Program-made: the position numbers and the translations under genes
Part shown: positions 45,871 to 57,447 of the stretch, in pieces
Position numbering within the stretch: the first letter of the stretch is position 1
Layout: the number at the start of each line of letters is the position of its first letter
Assembly (NCBI GenBank): GCA_039707655.1
Contig: CM077666.1
Coordinates: 247,348,166 to 247,412,165, forward strand
From: Elymus sibiricus
Lineage: Eukaryota > Streptophyta > Magnoliopsida > Poales > Poaceae
Reading direction: 5' to 3'
DNA length: 64,000 nucleotides
The notes under the pieces: generated by a model
The model's database searches: none
What the model was told of the DNA's origin: nothing
Seen by the model: only the letters and a program-made list of their open reading frames with translations

Positions 45871-46278
45871 TCACTCCTCGTCCTCGGTGTTGTAGGGGAG
45901 AGTGTGCATGCCGTTGGCGGCGGGGAAGATGTGGTCGAAGTTGGTGAAGATGTTGTACGTGGTGAAGGCGATGAACTCGCACCCACACCAGAAGACCTTG
46001 CCAAGGAGCAAGTAGGCATCGAAGCGGTTGGTGAAGCGAGCAGTGAGGCCAATCACTAGGCCTCCGTTGGCCTGAACCTCTTCCACGTGGAACATGACCG
46101 GAGAACCGCGTGGGAGGTGGCGGCAGCCGGTAGCGAGGAAGAAGTTCGCTAGCTCCGTCGGGCCTCTCCACCTTGAGATGGCCCACGCGCGTAGGGTGTC
46201 CTCCACGATGATCTTGGCAGGGTACTGCATCTCTGGCACGATGGCCGGCAGACGGTTGGTTGGGTTGTAGTACTGCAT
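45871..46278 (-). CDS. Intact 135-aa accessory or captured protein inside the MULE
   Basis: An uninterrupted frame starts MQYYNPTNRLPAIVPEMQYP and ends NTEDEE. A TATTTAAA box lies at 46393-46386, 108 bp upstream, followed by a CT/AG-rich leader and start context AAGATGC. The sequence contains FFLATGCRHLPRGSPVMFHV and a hydrophobic VFWCGCEFIAFTTYNIFTNF stretch, which may be buried rather than membrane-spanning. The GC content is well above that of surrounding MULE DNA, as expected for a captured host gene (Pack-MULE-like) or a MULE second gene. It is not mudrB-like to my eye, and I do not recognise a named domain. It is intact while the neighbouring transposase is broken. The whole gene is missing from the second copy. 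Confidence 0.6.
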   Translation of the reverse strand: MQYYNPTNRLPAIVPEMQYPAKIIVEDTLRAWAISRWRGPTELANFFLATGCRHLPRGSPVMFHVEEVQANGGLVIGLTARFTNRFDAYLLLGKVFWCGCEFIAFTTYNIFTNFDHIFPAANGMHTLPYNTEDEE

Positions 46279-46385
46279 CTTGTCTTGGGCGGGATCTGGC
46301 TTTTGCTTTGGCTTTTGGAGAAGAAGAAGAAGGGGGCGCAGATGGACGTGAGATCGAGTTGAGACGAGGATGTGGACGGGGGGTG

Positions 46386-46393
46386 TTTAAATA
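46386..46393 (-). promoter_or_regulatory. TATA box of the 135-aa gene
   Basis: TATTTAAA on the minus strand, 108 bp before the ATG. Confidence 0.5.
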
Positions 46394-46399
46394 GCCATG

Positions 46400-47525
46400 G
46401 TGCGACGCGCCCGTTTGAATGCGTTCATCGGTGCGATGTGCCCGTTCACGGCCTCCACTGATAATGGCAATAATAGCTCACCAGAGCCCTATACGTTTTT
46501 CACACTGAATCGAGGCGTGTCGATCGGTAAAGCTGCATCCCTAGGCTGCACTAATTGCCCTGATGCGACGAAGCTGCGTCGGGTGGCTGCGCGCGCATGC
46601 ATGCCAACGGGGTGGCTGCGCGCATGCATGGCAGACTGAGACTTCGGCCTTCCTATGACGGCCCATCGGTCCGACGAGCGTGCCACCATGAATGAATGCA
46701 TTTTGGAAAAGGTGTCCAGACCGCGGCCTGTGGCCGTTGTCGCTTGTCCCTGTGCTGCCGCTGCCAAGTGGGCCACTCACGGCCGCTCCAGCCAATCAGG
46801 TCTCCTCTCGCGGATCGACCATGAATACCCTAGCGCCTTATCCAGACCGTCCTCGAACAGCGATCCAAGGACCCTGATTGTGCGGGGTTTTGAGAGGGGT
46901 TTGAGGGGTTTTGAGAGGGTTTCAAAGGTTAGGGTTCAGCATAACTAATTCAAAAAATATGAAACCTCCGCAAATCATCGTTTTATGTTACTAAATTGCT
47001 AGTAAAAATAAGAAATCATGACTACGGATATTTTCATGAAATTCCCTTCACATAACTTAGCTATCACGGACAAGGTTGTATGGTTTTCAAGGGGAATGAG
47101 CTAGGGTATATGGTTAACCATGGCATTGTTTGTCCAAATGATCCCAAATTGGGCATGGGCCCTATATTTGCGCACTAGATGTTAAGGATTTTTTGTTGAG
47201 CTCATTTGGAGATATTCGAAAAAAAGCTTAGAAATAGGGCTGTTTACCCTAGCTTTGGAGCTCATTTGGAGCTCATTTTTCATGAATATGTGTTTTACTT
47301 CACAAAAGTGCTCGGATTGATCACCTAACGTGCATAAAAGTTGAGAATGCACTGGAACATCAATACACATCAAAGTACAAATTTGAAATGTGCCTCAAAT
47401 TTGAAAGTCGGTTTAAATTTGAAATCTGGCTCAAATTTGGAACATGGCACATAGTTTTCAAAGTACAACACACATCAAAATCCAAGTAGCATTACATCAC
47501 AGAAAATCAGACTCATAGACCAATA
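46400..47525. other. MULE interior between the two genes
   Basis: No supported gene. About 46,570-46,640 repeats a GGTGGCTGCGCGC(GC)ATGCATG block twice. About 46,885-46,930 is a GGGGTTTTGAGAGGG run. About 47,220-47,280 repeats GAGCTCATTTGGAG. The stretch would hold the 3' UTR of the transposase. Confidence 0.45.
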
Positions 47526-47529
47526 GTTT

Positions 47530-49898
47530 TCACTTCTTCTTCTTACGACAGCTTGCTTTTGATTTCACAACACAAAGCTCAGTAATGCTCTTGGTTTTCT
47601 TCACTAGACTAGCTGTAATAGGTTCAGTTTCCAGCACAACAGCTGGATTACCTTCAGTTTGCAATGTTTTAGCAACCAGGGGCTGGCCTACATGCTTCCT
47701 CCTGACAAACAAAGCATGTCATTTGGTTAGTAATTGAAAAAAACAACCAAATAAAAAACATCACAAACATGAACATACTTTGGTCTTTCAGGAGTGTAAC
47801 GGCAATTTGGAGATCCTTTTCGGTGCCCAAGTTCCTGGCACAGCTTGCATCTATTTTTGTTACCTTTTTGGGACCTTCTAGGCTTTGGATCTTTCTCTCC
47901 CATCTTACTACACTCACCTTTCTCAAACGATGACTTGAATGCACTCTCCTTAGGCCTGCCAGCCTTTCTTTTCGTTAAGGGAGGACACATGGAAAATTCG
48001 ATTTCCACTTCAGGCCACTGAGACTGATCTGTAAGTGCTGGAATTGGAGCTGCATACGCAGCCTTGAATCTTGCCACTGAGTAATATTCATGGAAATATT
48101 GGTGCATGTTTATATTCGGGCGGGAGGCCAAGAAAAGCACGGCATGCTCACATGGTTTCCCAGTGTGTTGCCACTCTAGGCAAGTGCAGTCATGCATTTC
48201 AGTGTTAACAACATGCCACCTTCCAGACATTGTATCTCTAACTTCAGCACCCCACACTGTAGATTTTTCAACAGAAAAATGTGTAACATTTCTGCTCTTG
48301 TTGACCACCTGTTGTACCACTACAGGAAGCTTATCCCCTTGCAGACAGTCACCAATCCTTCTTCTCAATCCCCACAAATGCATGATCATGATCCTTATTT
48401 AGTCAACCATGTCATGCATAGGCAAGTTCATAAACTGCTTCACCTTGTTGTTAAAACTCTCCGCCAAGTTGTTGTTGATATAATCACACTTGACGGCAGT
48501 GTTAAATCCTCACCTGTACCATAACAGAGAATGGTAGGTGTTCATCCATGGAACAAATTCACTGCATGCTGCCATTATCTTACCAAGATGATATGAATGT
48601 GTCTGAGTAGTGTAAGATCTTGCTGCTGGCCACATGTGCTCAAATTCTTCCCCACTGAATTTTTTGATCAAATTCATCCACATATGGCCGAAGCACCCCC
48701 TCTGCTCAGCATGGGGAAAAACATTCTTGATTGCAATTTCTAGATCTTTACATGCATTTGTGTGGAATGCCAAAGGTGACACTGGCCCTATGCATCTTTT
48801 CAACTGCATCATGAACCATGTCCATGAATCTGTCTTTGACTGAAACAAGCCAATAGCAATAGGGAACATCCAATTGTGGCCATCTAGAGCATTGCATGCT
48901 GCTAATTGACCATTCCACTTGCCAGTTAAAGAAGAAGAGCCTATGCTCAAATATGGATGGCACCCTGCTTTGAAGCCATCGATGCAAGGCTTTAAAGCCA
49001 TAAAGAACTTAGATAAAATGACTTTGCCATCCTCTGTTACCTTTGTATCTATCTGAACAACACTGTCAGGTGACCTCTTCTCCACCTCTGCTTTGAAGTT
49101 ATAAAACATCCTAAAAGTATTTGCCCAATCACCATATAATTGTTTCATTGCCCTTTGTTTTGCCTTCCACACTGCGGTATATTTCAGCTTAATGGGGTAC
49201 TGATTTTCTAAGTCTACTAAAAGTTTCTTTGCAGTAGTGCCTGGTTTCTTGGCTAAAATAGGAGTGATCTTTTCTGCAACCCAAATGTGTGATGTCATGG
49301 TTGATACTCTCTGTGAACTTGTAATACAAGTATGTTGATGTGGAATTTGATTAACCCTGATGGTACTTCCATCAGGTTGGTGCCTAGCAGATATGTACCA
49401 CTTGCAAGGCTTGGCATTTTCATCAAAACCTCTACACATCGCATAAAACTTCTTTCTATCAGTCCACTTAGTCTTGGCATCAAACTCATGCTTGACCGCA
49501 TAAGTCTTAAAACACATCCTAAACTCATCCATGTTTGGCCACAACTTCCCCACTTCAATAACAGGGTTTTCTTTGTCATAGACATTTACCATCTCATCAT
49601 CATGTGCATCATCAACACCATCTGCAACATCTTCCATCAACTGTCCATCTACATCTTCGGATGAATCTCTATTAGCATCAGCAGGCAAACTAGATTCACC
49701 CCTCTCCTCATTATCTCTATCATCTAATGGAATGCCAATTTTTTTTGCCATCTCAGTGTCGGCCATTGGTGCAGTGAACAAATCTGTAGGGACTTCTAAT
49801 TCTACTGAATTCCAATTAACGGTAGCAACCCTTGTGGCACCATCCCCCCTGTTTGTCAATGCCAGTTCCATCTCATTCAGCCCACCCGCGCCCCCCAC
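47530..49898 (-). pseudogene. MuDR-family transposase, near-intact but with two stops
   Basis: Exon 1 (49898-47779) starts MGGAGGLNEMELALTNRGDG. A 77-bp intron (GT at 47778, AG at 47702) leads in frame into exon 2 (47701-47530), ending in a Lys-rich tail. Total is ~763 codons. Domains: MuDR/FAR1-like DNA-binding region (~110-190, with a C...C...H..C pattern); MULE transposase core (~315-420: LTGKWNGQLAACNALDGHNW, SWTWFMMQLK, HAEQRGCFGHMW); SWIM zinc finger (CTCLEWQHTGKPCEH); and a zinc knuckle (CKLCQELGHRKGSPNC). Nonsense codons are TGA at 48512-48510 and TAA at 48401-48399; otherwise the frame is open. The core position usually read as SIDS is SIGS, so the first DDE aspartate seems replaced by Gly. 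Both features imply an inactive enzyme. Confidence 0.8.
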
Positions 49899-50429
49899 AA
49901 TCTAGATTACAAAGCATCCAAAATAGAGGCGCCACGGTCAGATCTAAATCGACACGGAGTAGGGTTACAAATTCACTCACCTCATCCGCAGCAGCCGAGA
50001 ACGATAGCTCCGCCGCCCGCCCGCCACCGAGAAAGAACAGGGGAGCAGGGAGGGTTCAGTCTGGCACGGGGGACCCACCTGCCTTAACATAAGCTCATTC
50101 CGTTGACGACCGTTTATCGCCTGGTCGTTACTTAGTTATTTCTTCCTTAAAACGTCGCACAACATCTTTTTTTATTACCGACTGCGTCTCTCTCCTTGTA
50201 TTACGCGTTAAAAAATGCCACATAGGACGTACGTTGCTCCACCTATCAGGATATCATGCCGGCCCACTAGTCAGGAGGTAACGGTCAATGGCGTTGACTG
50301 GACGACAGTGCTCCGTTTGGCCTTCTGTGAGCAGGTGGTGGAGTGGGGAGGGGAAAAGTGAGCAAAGTTAGTTGCCTTGGACAAAACTGAGCACAACTAA
50401 GGAACCAAGGGCACGAAAATAGAAATCCC

Positions 50430-50438
50430 TAAATAAAA
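50430..50438. repeat. MULE target-site duplication, right
   Basis: TAAATAAAA, identical to 44470-44478. Confidence 0.9.
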
Positions 50439-52265
50439 TCCCAACTGCAACTACATGTGGTGATGAATAGGATAAGGATTGCCCTTCGATCTGGGTGCAT
50501 CCTATGGTGCAGACGTACGATCCGTGGGGTTTGGCTTCTGGCCAATCAGAACACACGACTCACATCGCTCACATTAGGGGTCATCAGCCACGGTTTGGTG
50601 GGCACACGGATTTCGTGAATGAACCATGTGCTATTGGTAAACATTTGCATCAAGGAACAACATAATTTCATTTGAAATGAATACCTGCAATTTTGAAATG
50701 AAGATGTGGCCTCGTCATTTCACCTCAATTTTTTTTCCATGGTACGCAATCACCATTATACTCTAGTATTGATTTTCTTTCACGTTTCAGGTTTCGTTTG
50801 CTATTTTTAAGCCATTTTTGCATTTACCATGCATTTAGAGCATATAAATCAAATCCCAACTGCAACTACATGTGGGTGTTGGCAAAGAAGGTCTAAAAAA
50901 TCATTTGTGTGTCGGTTTGCGTGTTTTCATTCATTGTCTAGAGAACGGGAAGAATTTTCAAACATTTTGGATGCAAGATGCGGCCACCGGCATAGGGATT
51001 GTTGGTATTTTAATTACAGGAAATGCGGATGGACTCCGAAAATCACAAAAATCGGTGTGTCACCGTGGTGTGATCTCAAGACCCAGTGGAATTTTTTAGG
51101 TAAAGTTTGGCACAAGTTACGATGATCACTCCTTGGAAACTGGAGCATCTCACAAGAAGGATCATAGTTTCCAAAAGGAGACGTGGCAATTCGAATCCAG
51201 TCGTCGGTGACTTGGTCGTTTCGCCTCGAATTTTTATCCACGGTACGCAATCACCATTATACCCTAGGTTTGATTTTCTGGTGCATTTCAGGGCTGGTTA
51301 GATATAATTAAGCCATTTTTTCATTTACCATGCATTTAGTGCATATAAATCAAATCCCAACTACAACTACATGTGGGTGTTGGCAAAGATGGTCTAAAAA
51401 ATCATGTGTGTGTCACTTTGTGTGTTTTCATTCATTGTCCAAGGAATGGGAAAAAATTCAAACATTTCGGCTACTAATGTGGCCACCGGCGTAGGGCTTG
51501 TTGGTATTTTAATTACAGGAAATGCGGTTAGAGTCCAAAAATCACGAAAATCGGTGTGTCACCGTGGCGTGATCTCAAGACCATGTGGAATTTTTTTGGT
51601 AAAGTTTGGCACAAGTTGCGATGATCGCTCCTTGGAAACCAGAGCATCTCACAAGAAGAATCATAGTTTACTAAAGGAGACGTGGCAATTCAAACTCCAA
51701 TCGATGGTTACTTCACCGTTTCTCCTCGAAAATTTCCCCATGGTAGGCAATCACCATTATACGCTAGGTTTGATTTTCTGGCGCATTTCAGGGCTCGTTT
51801 GCTATATTCAAGCCATTTTTTGCATTTACCGGGCATTTAGTGCATATAAATAAAATCCCAACCACACGTGCAGACGTGCGATCTGGGTGCATCCTACAGT
51901 GCAAACGTAAGATCCGTGGGGTTTGGGTTCTGGCCAATCAGAATGCATGACTCTCATTGCGCACATTTGGGGTCATTGGCCACAGTTTGGTGGGAACATG
52001 GCTTTCATGAATGAACCGTGTGCTAATGGTAAACCAGATTGCACATGTTCAGTTCATACATACTGGAGTGAGATCAATTGAGTGTGCTAGCTCTAGGGTA
52101 TATAATCATAAATAGTTCAAATTCATTGCTAGGGCTGACAACAAATCAAGGTCAACATATTAATCGTTCTTAGATCAACAGAAGGCCGGACATAAATCAT
52201 AATTCAGTACATGCAACAGTTCTAATTGAACGAATTAAGTTGAAAAATAGACATAATAATTAGTG
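50439..52265. repeat. CACTA subterminal repeats, part 2
   Basis: Two further ~501-bp units (anchors at 50870 and 51371), preceded by a ~180-bp block (about 50,490-50,640: GATCTGGGTGCATCCTA, GGCCAATCAGAA, CACGGTTTGGTGGG) that recurs at about 51,880-52,040. This makes a higher-order repeat. The last ~200 bp (to 52265) lead into the TNP2 3' end and show no gene. Confidence 0.8.
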
Positions 52266-53695
52266 TTACAGAATAATTCCCATGTACATGGGGTTACTGG
52301 GATCATTACGTTGACCCTGAATGAACTTAGGATTTCTGATGATTTTTAGCTTCTCTGTTTTGTTGTTGCGTGATCCCCTAGTTGGCAACTCAGCAAATTG
52401 ATTGTACCCGTCCTCATCAGCAACATTCTCGATGCCCAGTACCCTCCTCTTCCCAGACATCACTACATGGCAGTTCTTATGCAAGGGGTCTTTCACATAG
52501 AAAATTTGGGTAGCATCGCTGGAAGGAATGAATGGGCCCTTGTGATATGCCATCTTGGTTAACATAGGTCTTCCTATAATCATCAACCTTTACCTGACCA
52601 AGAGGGACCCATCTGCACTTGAATAATGCCACCTTTACTTTCACGTAGTCAAGCTCCCAAATCTCTTCGATGGTTCCATAGTATAACTTTTTATCATCTT
52701 TGTCTACAGTTAGGCCTTCTATTCGAACAGAGCTGTTCTGATATGAGGTCTTCCCATCACGTTCCTCAGTGTAGAACGTGTTGCTATTTATGTCATACGC
52801 TTGGTACCCCATAACCGTAGGTGATGGCTTTTGTGCCAACCACGTTGCAAGGTCATCCATGGATCCGCGTGCCAAATGAGCCTTCAGCCATCAGACTTAG
52901 TCCTTATTGTGCGCATCGATCTTGACATCTAATGGATGCACAGTGGGTAAGGAGCTTCGTTGTATCTCCTCCAAGTGTTCTTCAGCAAAAGCATCGAGAT
53001 CTAGGCTGTTAAGCAGTACCATCAAATGGGCTTTATCGGTCTCATCTCTAGGTGCACTAAATGGCACGCCAGCAAGGACCAGCTTACAAGCCAGCCTTCC
53101 TTCGTGGTGAGAGAGGGGCAAACCTATAGGTCTTTGTTTCATGTATTCGGTGCAAAACTCAACAACCTCCTTCGCGGTATAACCTTGTAGGATGCTTGCC
53201 TCTGGTTGACATCGGTTCTGACAATAGCGCTTCAATATTCCCATGAGCTGCTCGAAGGGATACATGTTGCGAAGAAACACAGGACCACAATACTTTATCT
53301 CGTCGACAACGTGCACAGTGAGATGGACCATGACATCAAAGAAGGACGGTGGGAAAAACATCTCTAGGTTTGACAATATTATTGCAATACCCGCTTGCAT
53401 AAAATCCAGCTCTCACGATCTACCACCTTCTGCTATAGTTTGTTGAAGAAAACACAGAGATCAATGAGTGTGTTTCTTATGTCTGTGTCTATCATATTAC
53501 TGATGGCCACCGGGAGGATTTGTGTCAACATTACGTGGCAATCATGTGACTTCATGTGTGCCAACTTGTTTTTACCTAAGTTCACATCCATGAGGCTTCT
53601 GATGTTTGCGGAGTCGGAAGAGGGTGTCTTAATTGATAACAAATAGTCGAAGAACTCTTTTGCTTCTTGTGGAGTGAAATTGTAACTCTGGCAAA
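52266..53695 (-). pseudogene. CACTA TNP2 transposase C-terminal part, copy 1
   Basis: Minus strand. A fragment from 53695 (SYNFTPQEAKEFFDYLL) to 53433 is followed by the DUF4218 region (53400-52897: LEMFFPPSFFDVMVHLTVHV, NMYPFEQLMGILKRY), and then the DUF4216 region (KKLYYGTIEEIWELDYVKVK, VALFKCRWVPLG, then AYHKGPFI and QIFYVKDP) to 52266. TNP2 is the catalytic transposase of CACTA elements, but the DDE core lies upstream of this fragment and is absent. Damage: a TAG near 53,430, a frameshift near 53,405, a stop near 52,897, a frameshift near 52,560, and truncation by an LTR at 53696. Confidence 0.75.
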
Positions 53696-54781
53696 TGATA
53701 CGTCTCCGACGTATCAATAATTTTTGATTGTTTCATGCTATTATATTATCATCAACCTTGCTACCCTTCCGATGATGTGTGAGTAGTCCACCCTAGACCT
53801 ACGGGTCCATAGTGATTAGCTAGATGGCTTTCTCTCTCTCTTTGATCTTCAATACCATGCTCTCTTCGGAGATAGATCCGATGTAATCTTCTTTTGCGGT
53901 GTGTTTGTTGGGATCCGATGAATTGTGGGTTTATGATCAGATTATTCATTGAAAGTAATTGAGTTTTTCTGAACTTTATTATGTATGATTGTTATAGCCA
54001 TGTAATGCTTTCCGATCTATGGGTTTTCCTTGGCCAAGTTGATTCATTGATCTTCAGTGGAAGTGGTGCATAGTAGTAGGTTCAATCTTGCGGTGTCCTC
54101 ACCCAGTGACAGCAGGGGAGCGAGGCACATATTTGTATTGTTGCTACTAAGAGTAAAACGACGGGGTTTAATCATATTGCTTGGTTTTATTCTATCTACA
54201 TTATGTCATCTTGCTTAAAGCGTTACTCTGTTCGTTATGAACTTAATACCATAGATGCAGGTAGGAGTCGGTCAATTGGTGGAGTAATAGTAGTAGATGT
54301 AGAATTGTTTCGGTCTACTTGTCACGGACGTAATGCCTATATACATGATCATGCCATGAATAACGTCATAACTATGCGCTTTTCTATCAATTGCCCAACA
54401 GTAATTTGTTTACCCACCGTATGCTATTTTTATGAGAGAGATGCCTCTAGTGAAAACCCCCGGGTCTACTTTAATCATATTACAAAAACCAAAAATACCT
54501 TGCTGCAATTTTCTTTCTTTTATTTTACTTTGCAATTTATCTATCTACCACTAACAAATTTGATCCTTGTAATTAACGAGTTCAAGGGGATTGGCAACCC
54601 TCTTGCCCGCGTTGGGTGCAAGTATTTGCCCTTGTGTGTGCAGGTACTGCTAAGGAGTGTTTGCGTGGTTCTCCTATTGGTTCGATAACCTTGGTTCTCT
54701 ACTGAGGGAAATACTTATCCACTACTATATTGCTTCACCCTTCCTCTTCGGGGAAAATCCCAACGCAACTCACAAGTAGCA
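53696..54781 (+). repeat. Athila-lineage 5' LTR (WHAM/Sabrina-like), copy 1, internally deleted
   Basis: Starts TGATACGTCTCCGACGTATC and ends CACAAGTAGCA. 1086 bp. Compared with copy 2 it lacks ~450 bp: 53751 joins directly to sequence matching 63163. It is inserted in the TNP2 frame after CTGGCAAA. Family name by resemblance only. Confidence 0.75.
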
Positions 54782-54792
54782 GAAAAAATTTC

Positions 54793-54810
54793 TGGCGCCG
54801 TTGCCGGGGA
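54793..54810 (+). promoter_or_regulatory. Athila-type primer-binding site
   Basis: TGGCGCCGTTGCCGGGGA lies 11 bp after the LTR. This PBS is characteristic of Athila-lineage Ty3/gypsy elements. Confidence 0.85.
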
Positions 54811-54964
54811 GACATCTTCAAACACTTACAGGTTCCTACATACACATTATCATTTACTTGTTCTACTTTTTATTTGCTTTTATTAGTTTCGTTAAAAGAA
54901 TCAAAAACAAAAAAAATTATTTTGCCTGTTTCCTTGAAGTTGCTATTAGTCTGAGTTTGAAAAG

Positions 54965-55842
54965 GTTATTATTGAAAGCGCTAGTGAAGATAGTGCTAGC
55001 AAAACTTTTGAGGAAGAACCTAAATTGTTTAGTCATAATAATGATCCTCCTAATGATGAGCTTCACATAGCTTTGAGAACAAAAGATTTTCTCTTTGGTA
55101 GTGGTAACATTATTGGGAAAAGTGATATCCAAGAATTTTTTACCTGCACTGGAACCTTGCCTTCTAGTGAAAGATCCATTCTTAAAAGAACAAATTGCTA
55201 TGCTGATGCTATTGTTATGCTTGTGCGAAAACTTGAAAGGAAGTTCGCTCGTACTCATCCTACTTTGAAAGATTATTTTTTGAACTTCCCCCTGTAGACA
55301 ATCCCGGGGCTAAGAAAATTGCTACTCTCATTCTTATGAACGAATTTGATTACATAATTCAAGAAGCTAGAGAAATCTTTGATTATTATGATATGAATTA
55401 TGAATGCCCTTTAATAGATGAGGTTCTCTATGACAAGGATTTTATTCGAAAAATTGAATCTAAAGATTATTATAAATTTGAGGAGAACGCTAGAAAAATG
55501 GTCCCACATATAGCTTTAATCCAACATCTATTTAATAGCACTAATGATCAATATGCTTGGATTGTTAAGGGAAACCAACAAGGGTACGATGAGAAATGTC
55601 TTAGAAATGGTAGGATTATTCCTGATGGTAAGTTTACCATTGCATATGAGGGGTTACATGATGATCCTGTCCCAAATAAGAATGATATTGAAAACATTAA
55701 GATTGCCGACGATAGTCACTTTTATTACTTGAGCTCCCCAAATAGAAAATGCATTGCTGAGAAAAGGGAACTTTTGAGAAATGCTTATGAGAATATTCGT
55801 TTTAAGGGAAGGTTGGACAAGGATGACCTCCCTTATGGTTAA
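54965..55842 (+). pseudogene. Athila-lineage element protein (gag-like or unknown), broken
   Basis: An open frame starts around EFEKVIIESASEDSASKTFE without an ATG. It runs through SHNNDPPNDELHIALRTKDF and then shifts frame in a T-run near 55,290. It continues through MNEFDYIIQEAREIFDYYDM and KMVPHIALIQHLFNSTNDQY to TAA at 55840-55842. About 290 codons, Asp/Glu/Asn-rich, with no zinc knuckle, protease or RT motif. The element as seen carries no pol. It is probably a gag-related or unique protein of a non-autonomous family. Confidence 0.5.
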
Positions 55843-57055
55843 GATAATACTTGAAACAATGCATCATGCCTAGCTAGGGGCATAAAACAATATCGCTTGT
55901 TGGGAGGCAACCCAATATTTTTCTTTTGGTTTCATTTTATTTTTCTTGAGTCACTTGATTATTTCTACTGTAATGATTGTGTTTTTCTCTTTTAGTTAGT
56001 GTTTGTGCCAAGTAATGCCTTTGGGCTGATTTAAATGATAGTATAATTGATGCTGTTTGAAAACAGAAACTTTTGCGCCCGGTTATGGAATTTCTATTCT
56101 GTACTTGAACGAGAGATAAAATCCTAAATTTGTTACGCAGCATTGGGATACAAATTTTTTATGTTGTCCTAATTTTTCAGAAGTTTTGGAGTTACATAAG
56201 TATGATTTTAATTCAGATCTTTACAGACTGTTCTGTTTTAGACAAATTCTGTTTTTACTACATAGTGTGCTTATTTTAATGATGCTATGGATTATATCGG
56301 GGGTATAAGTCATGCAGAAGTTAGAATATAGTAGGTATTATGCAAGAACAATTATGAATGAGTTTACAATAGTACCTAAAGTGGATGATTTGATTTATTA
56401 TACTAACGGATCTCACAAAGTTTCTTTTGAGTTTTGTGTGCTGAAGTTTTCAAGTTTTGGGTGAGATCACGATGAGTAAAGGAATAAGGAACATCAAGAC
56501 CCTAAGCTTGGGGATGCCCAAGGCACCACAAGGTAATATTCAAGGAAGACCCAAGCGTCTAAGCTTGGGGATGCCCCGGATGGCATCCCCTCTTTCATCC
56601 ACAATTCATCGGTATGTTACTTGAAGCTATATTTTTATTCATCACATGATATGAGTTTTACTTGGAGCATCTTGTACCATAGTTTTGTTTGCTTTTTAGT
56701 TTGCCACAATCATTGTTTGCTGAACACACCTTTTGAGAGAGACACACATTTATCATGATTTGTTAGAATACTCTATGAGCTTCACTTATATCCTTTGAGC
56801 TATGTAGTTGCTCTTGTGCTTCACTTATATTCTTAAAGCACGAAGGTGGTTATATATTTTATAGAAATTATTGCACTCTCATTCTTCACTTAAATACTTT
56901 TGAGAGTCTTAAATAGGAAGTGGTAATATGCACGGGTTATAAGACTTGTCTGAAAATGATAGGTATATAAGAGTGATATAATAAAAACATTCATGTAGAT
57001 CACTAAATATGAAACGTACGATTTAATTATATTGATGTAAATATGAAAGGGTATT
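55843..57055 (+). other. 3' non-coding part of the Athila-lineage element
   Basis: Contains GCTTGTTGGGAGGCAACCCA near 55,888 and two AAGCTTGGGGATGCCC blocks (near 56,505 and 56,560), a layout typical of the 3' untranslated part of these elements. No pol region and no 3' LTR are seen before the next LTR fragment at 57056, so the element is truncated. Confidence 0.5.
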
Positions 57056-57447
57056 TGTCGGTACTAAAACCGGCAGACCTCGGGGTAGGGGGTCCCGAGC
57101 TGTGGATCCCGGATCTATGGGTAACATGAGACGAAGGAGATAGTATTTACCCAGGTTCGGGCCCTCTCGAAGAGGTAATACCCTACTTCCTGCTTTGATT
57201 GTATTGATGATGATGTATCGAGTACAAGCTTGATCTACCTCGAGATCATAAGTTGTGTTCTAACCCTAAGGCTAGGTGATTGTAATTGTGACCGTGGTCT
57301 CTATGGACTAAACCCTCAGCTTATATAGATGTTGGGGGTACCTAGGGTTACACATGGTCGGTTGCCCATCTAGGGATACACATGCCGGCGGCCGATGTTG
57401 TCCTTGGAGTACACGTCAAGTCTTCGGTAGAGTCCATCATGATCACG
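57056..57447 (+). mobile_element. Truncated LTR of an unclassified retrotransposon
   Basis: Starts TGTCGGTACTAAAACCGGC and continues with GGGGGTCCCGAGCTGTGG, TTTACCCAGGTTCGGGCCCT and CGAGATCATAAGTTG, a known type of Triticeae LTR start. It is 392 bp long and stops abruptly at 57447, where the second copy of the CACTA block begins. Family not assigned. Confidence 0.6.

Larger units (their letters stand above)
44479..50429 (-). mobile_element. Complete Mutator-like element (MULE)
   Basis: A 5.95-kb element. The two ends form ~85-bp imperfect terminal inverted repeats starting GGGATTTCTATTTTCGTGCC and ending in CACTTTTCCCCTCC. It has a perfect 9-bp TSD and is inserted in an AT-rich site of the CACTA subterminal repeat. 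On the minus strand it carries a MuDR-type transposase and, in the other half, a separate 135-aa gene. A partial second copy is at 59380-59990. Confidence 0.9.
38132..53695 (-). mobile_element. CACTA (En/Spm) element, minus orientation, interrupted
   Basis: Reading right to left: the TNP2 transposase C-terminus (53695-52266), ~502-bp subterminal-type repeats (51865-50439 and 44478-43440) split by a MULE, ORF2 (42597-38698), then a terminal-type region. TNP2 followed by a second ORF in the same orientation is the normal CACTA order. The left end near 38,132-38,450 has the composition of a CACTA end, but a clean terminus is not visible. The TNP2 N-terminal part is cut off by the retrotransposon at 53696. 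Confidence 0.65.

Noticed and set aside
46885..46935. GGGGTTTTGAGAGGG run as an interstitial telomere
   Set aside because: Not the plant TTTAGGG repeat; a short irregular G/T-rich run.
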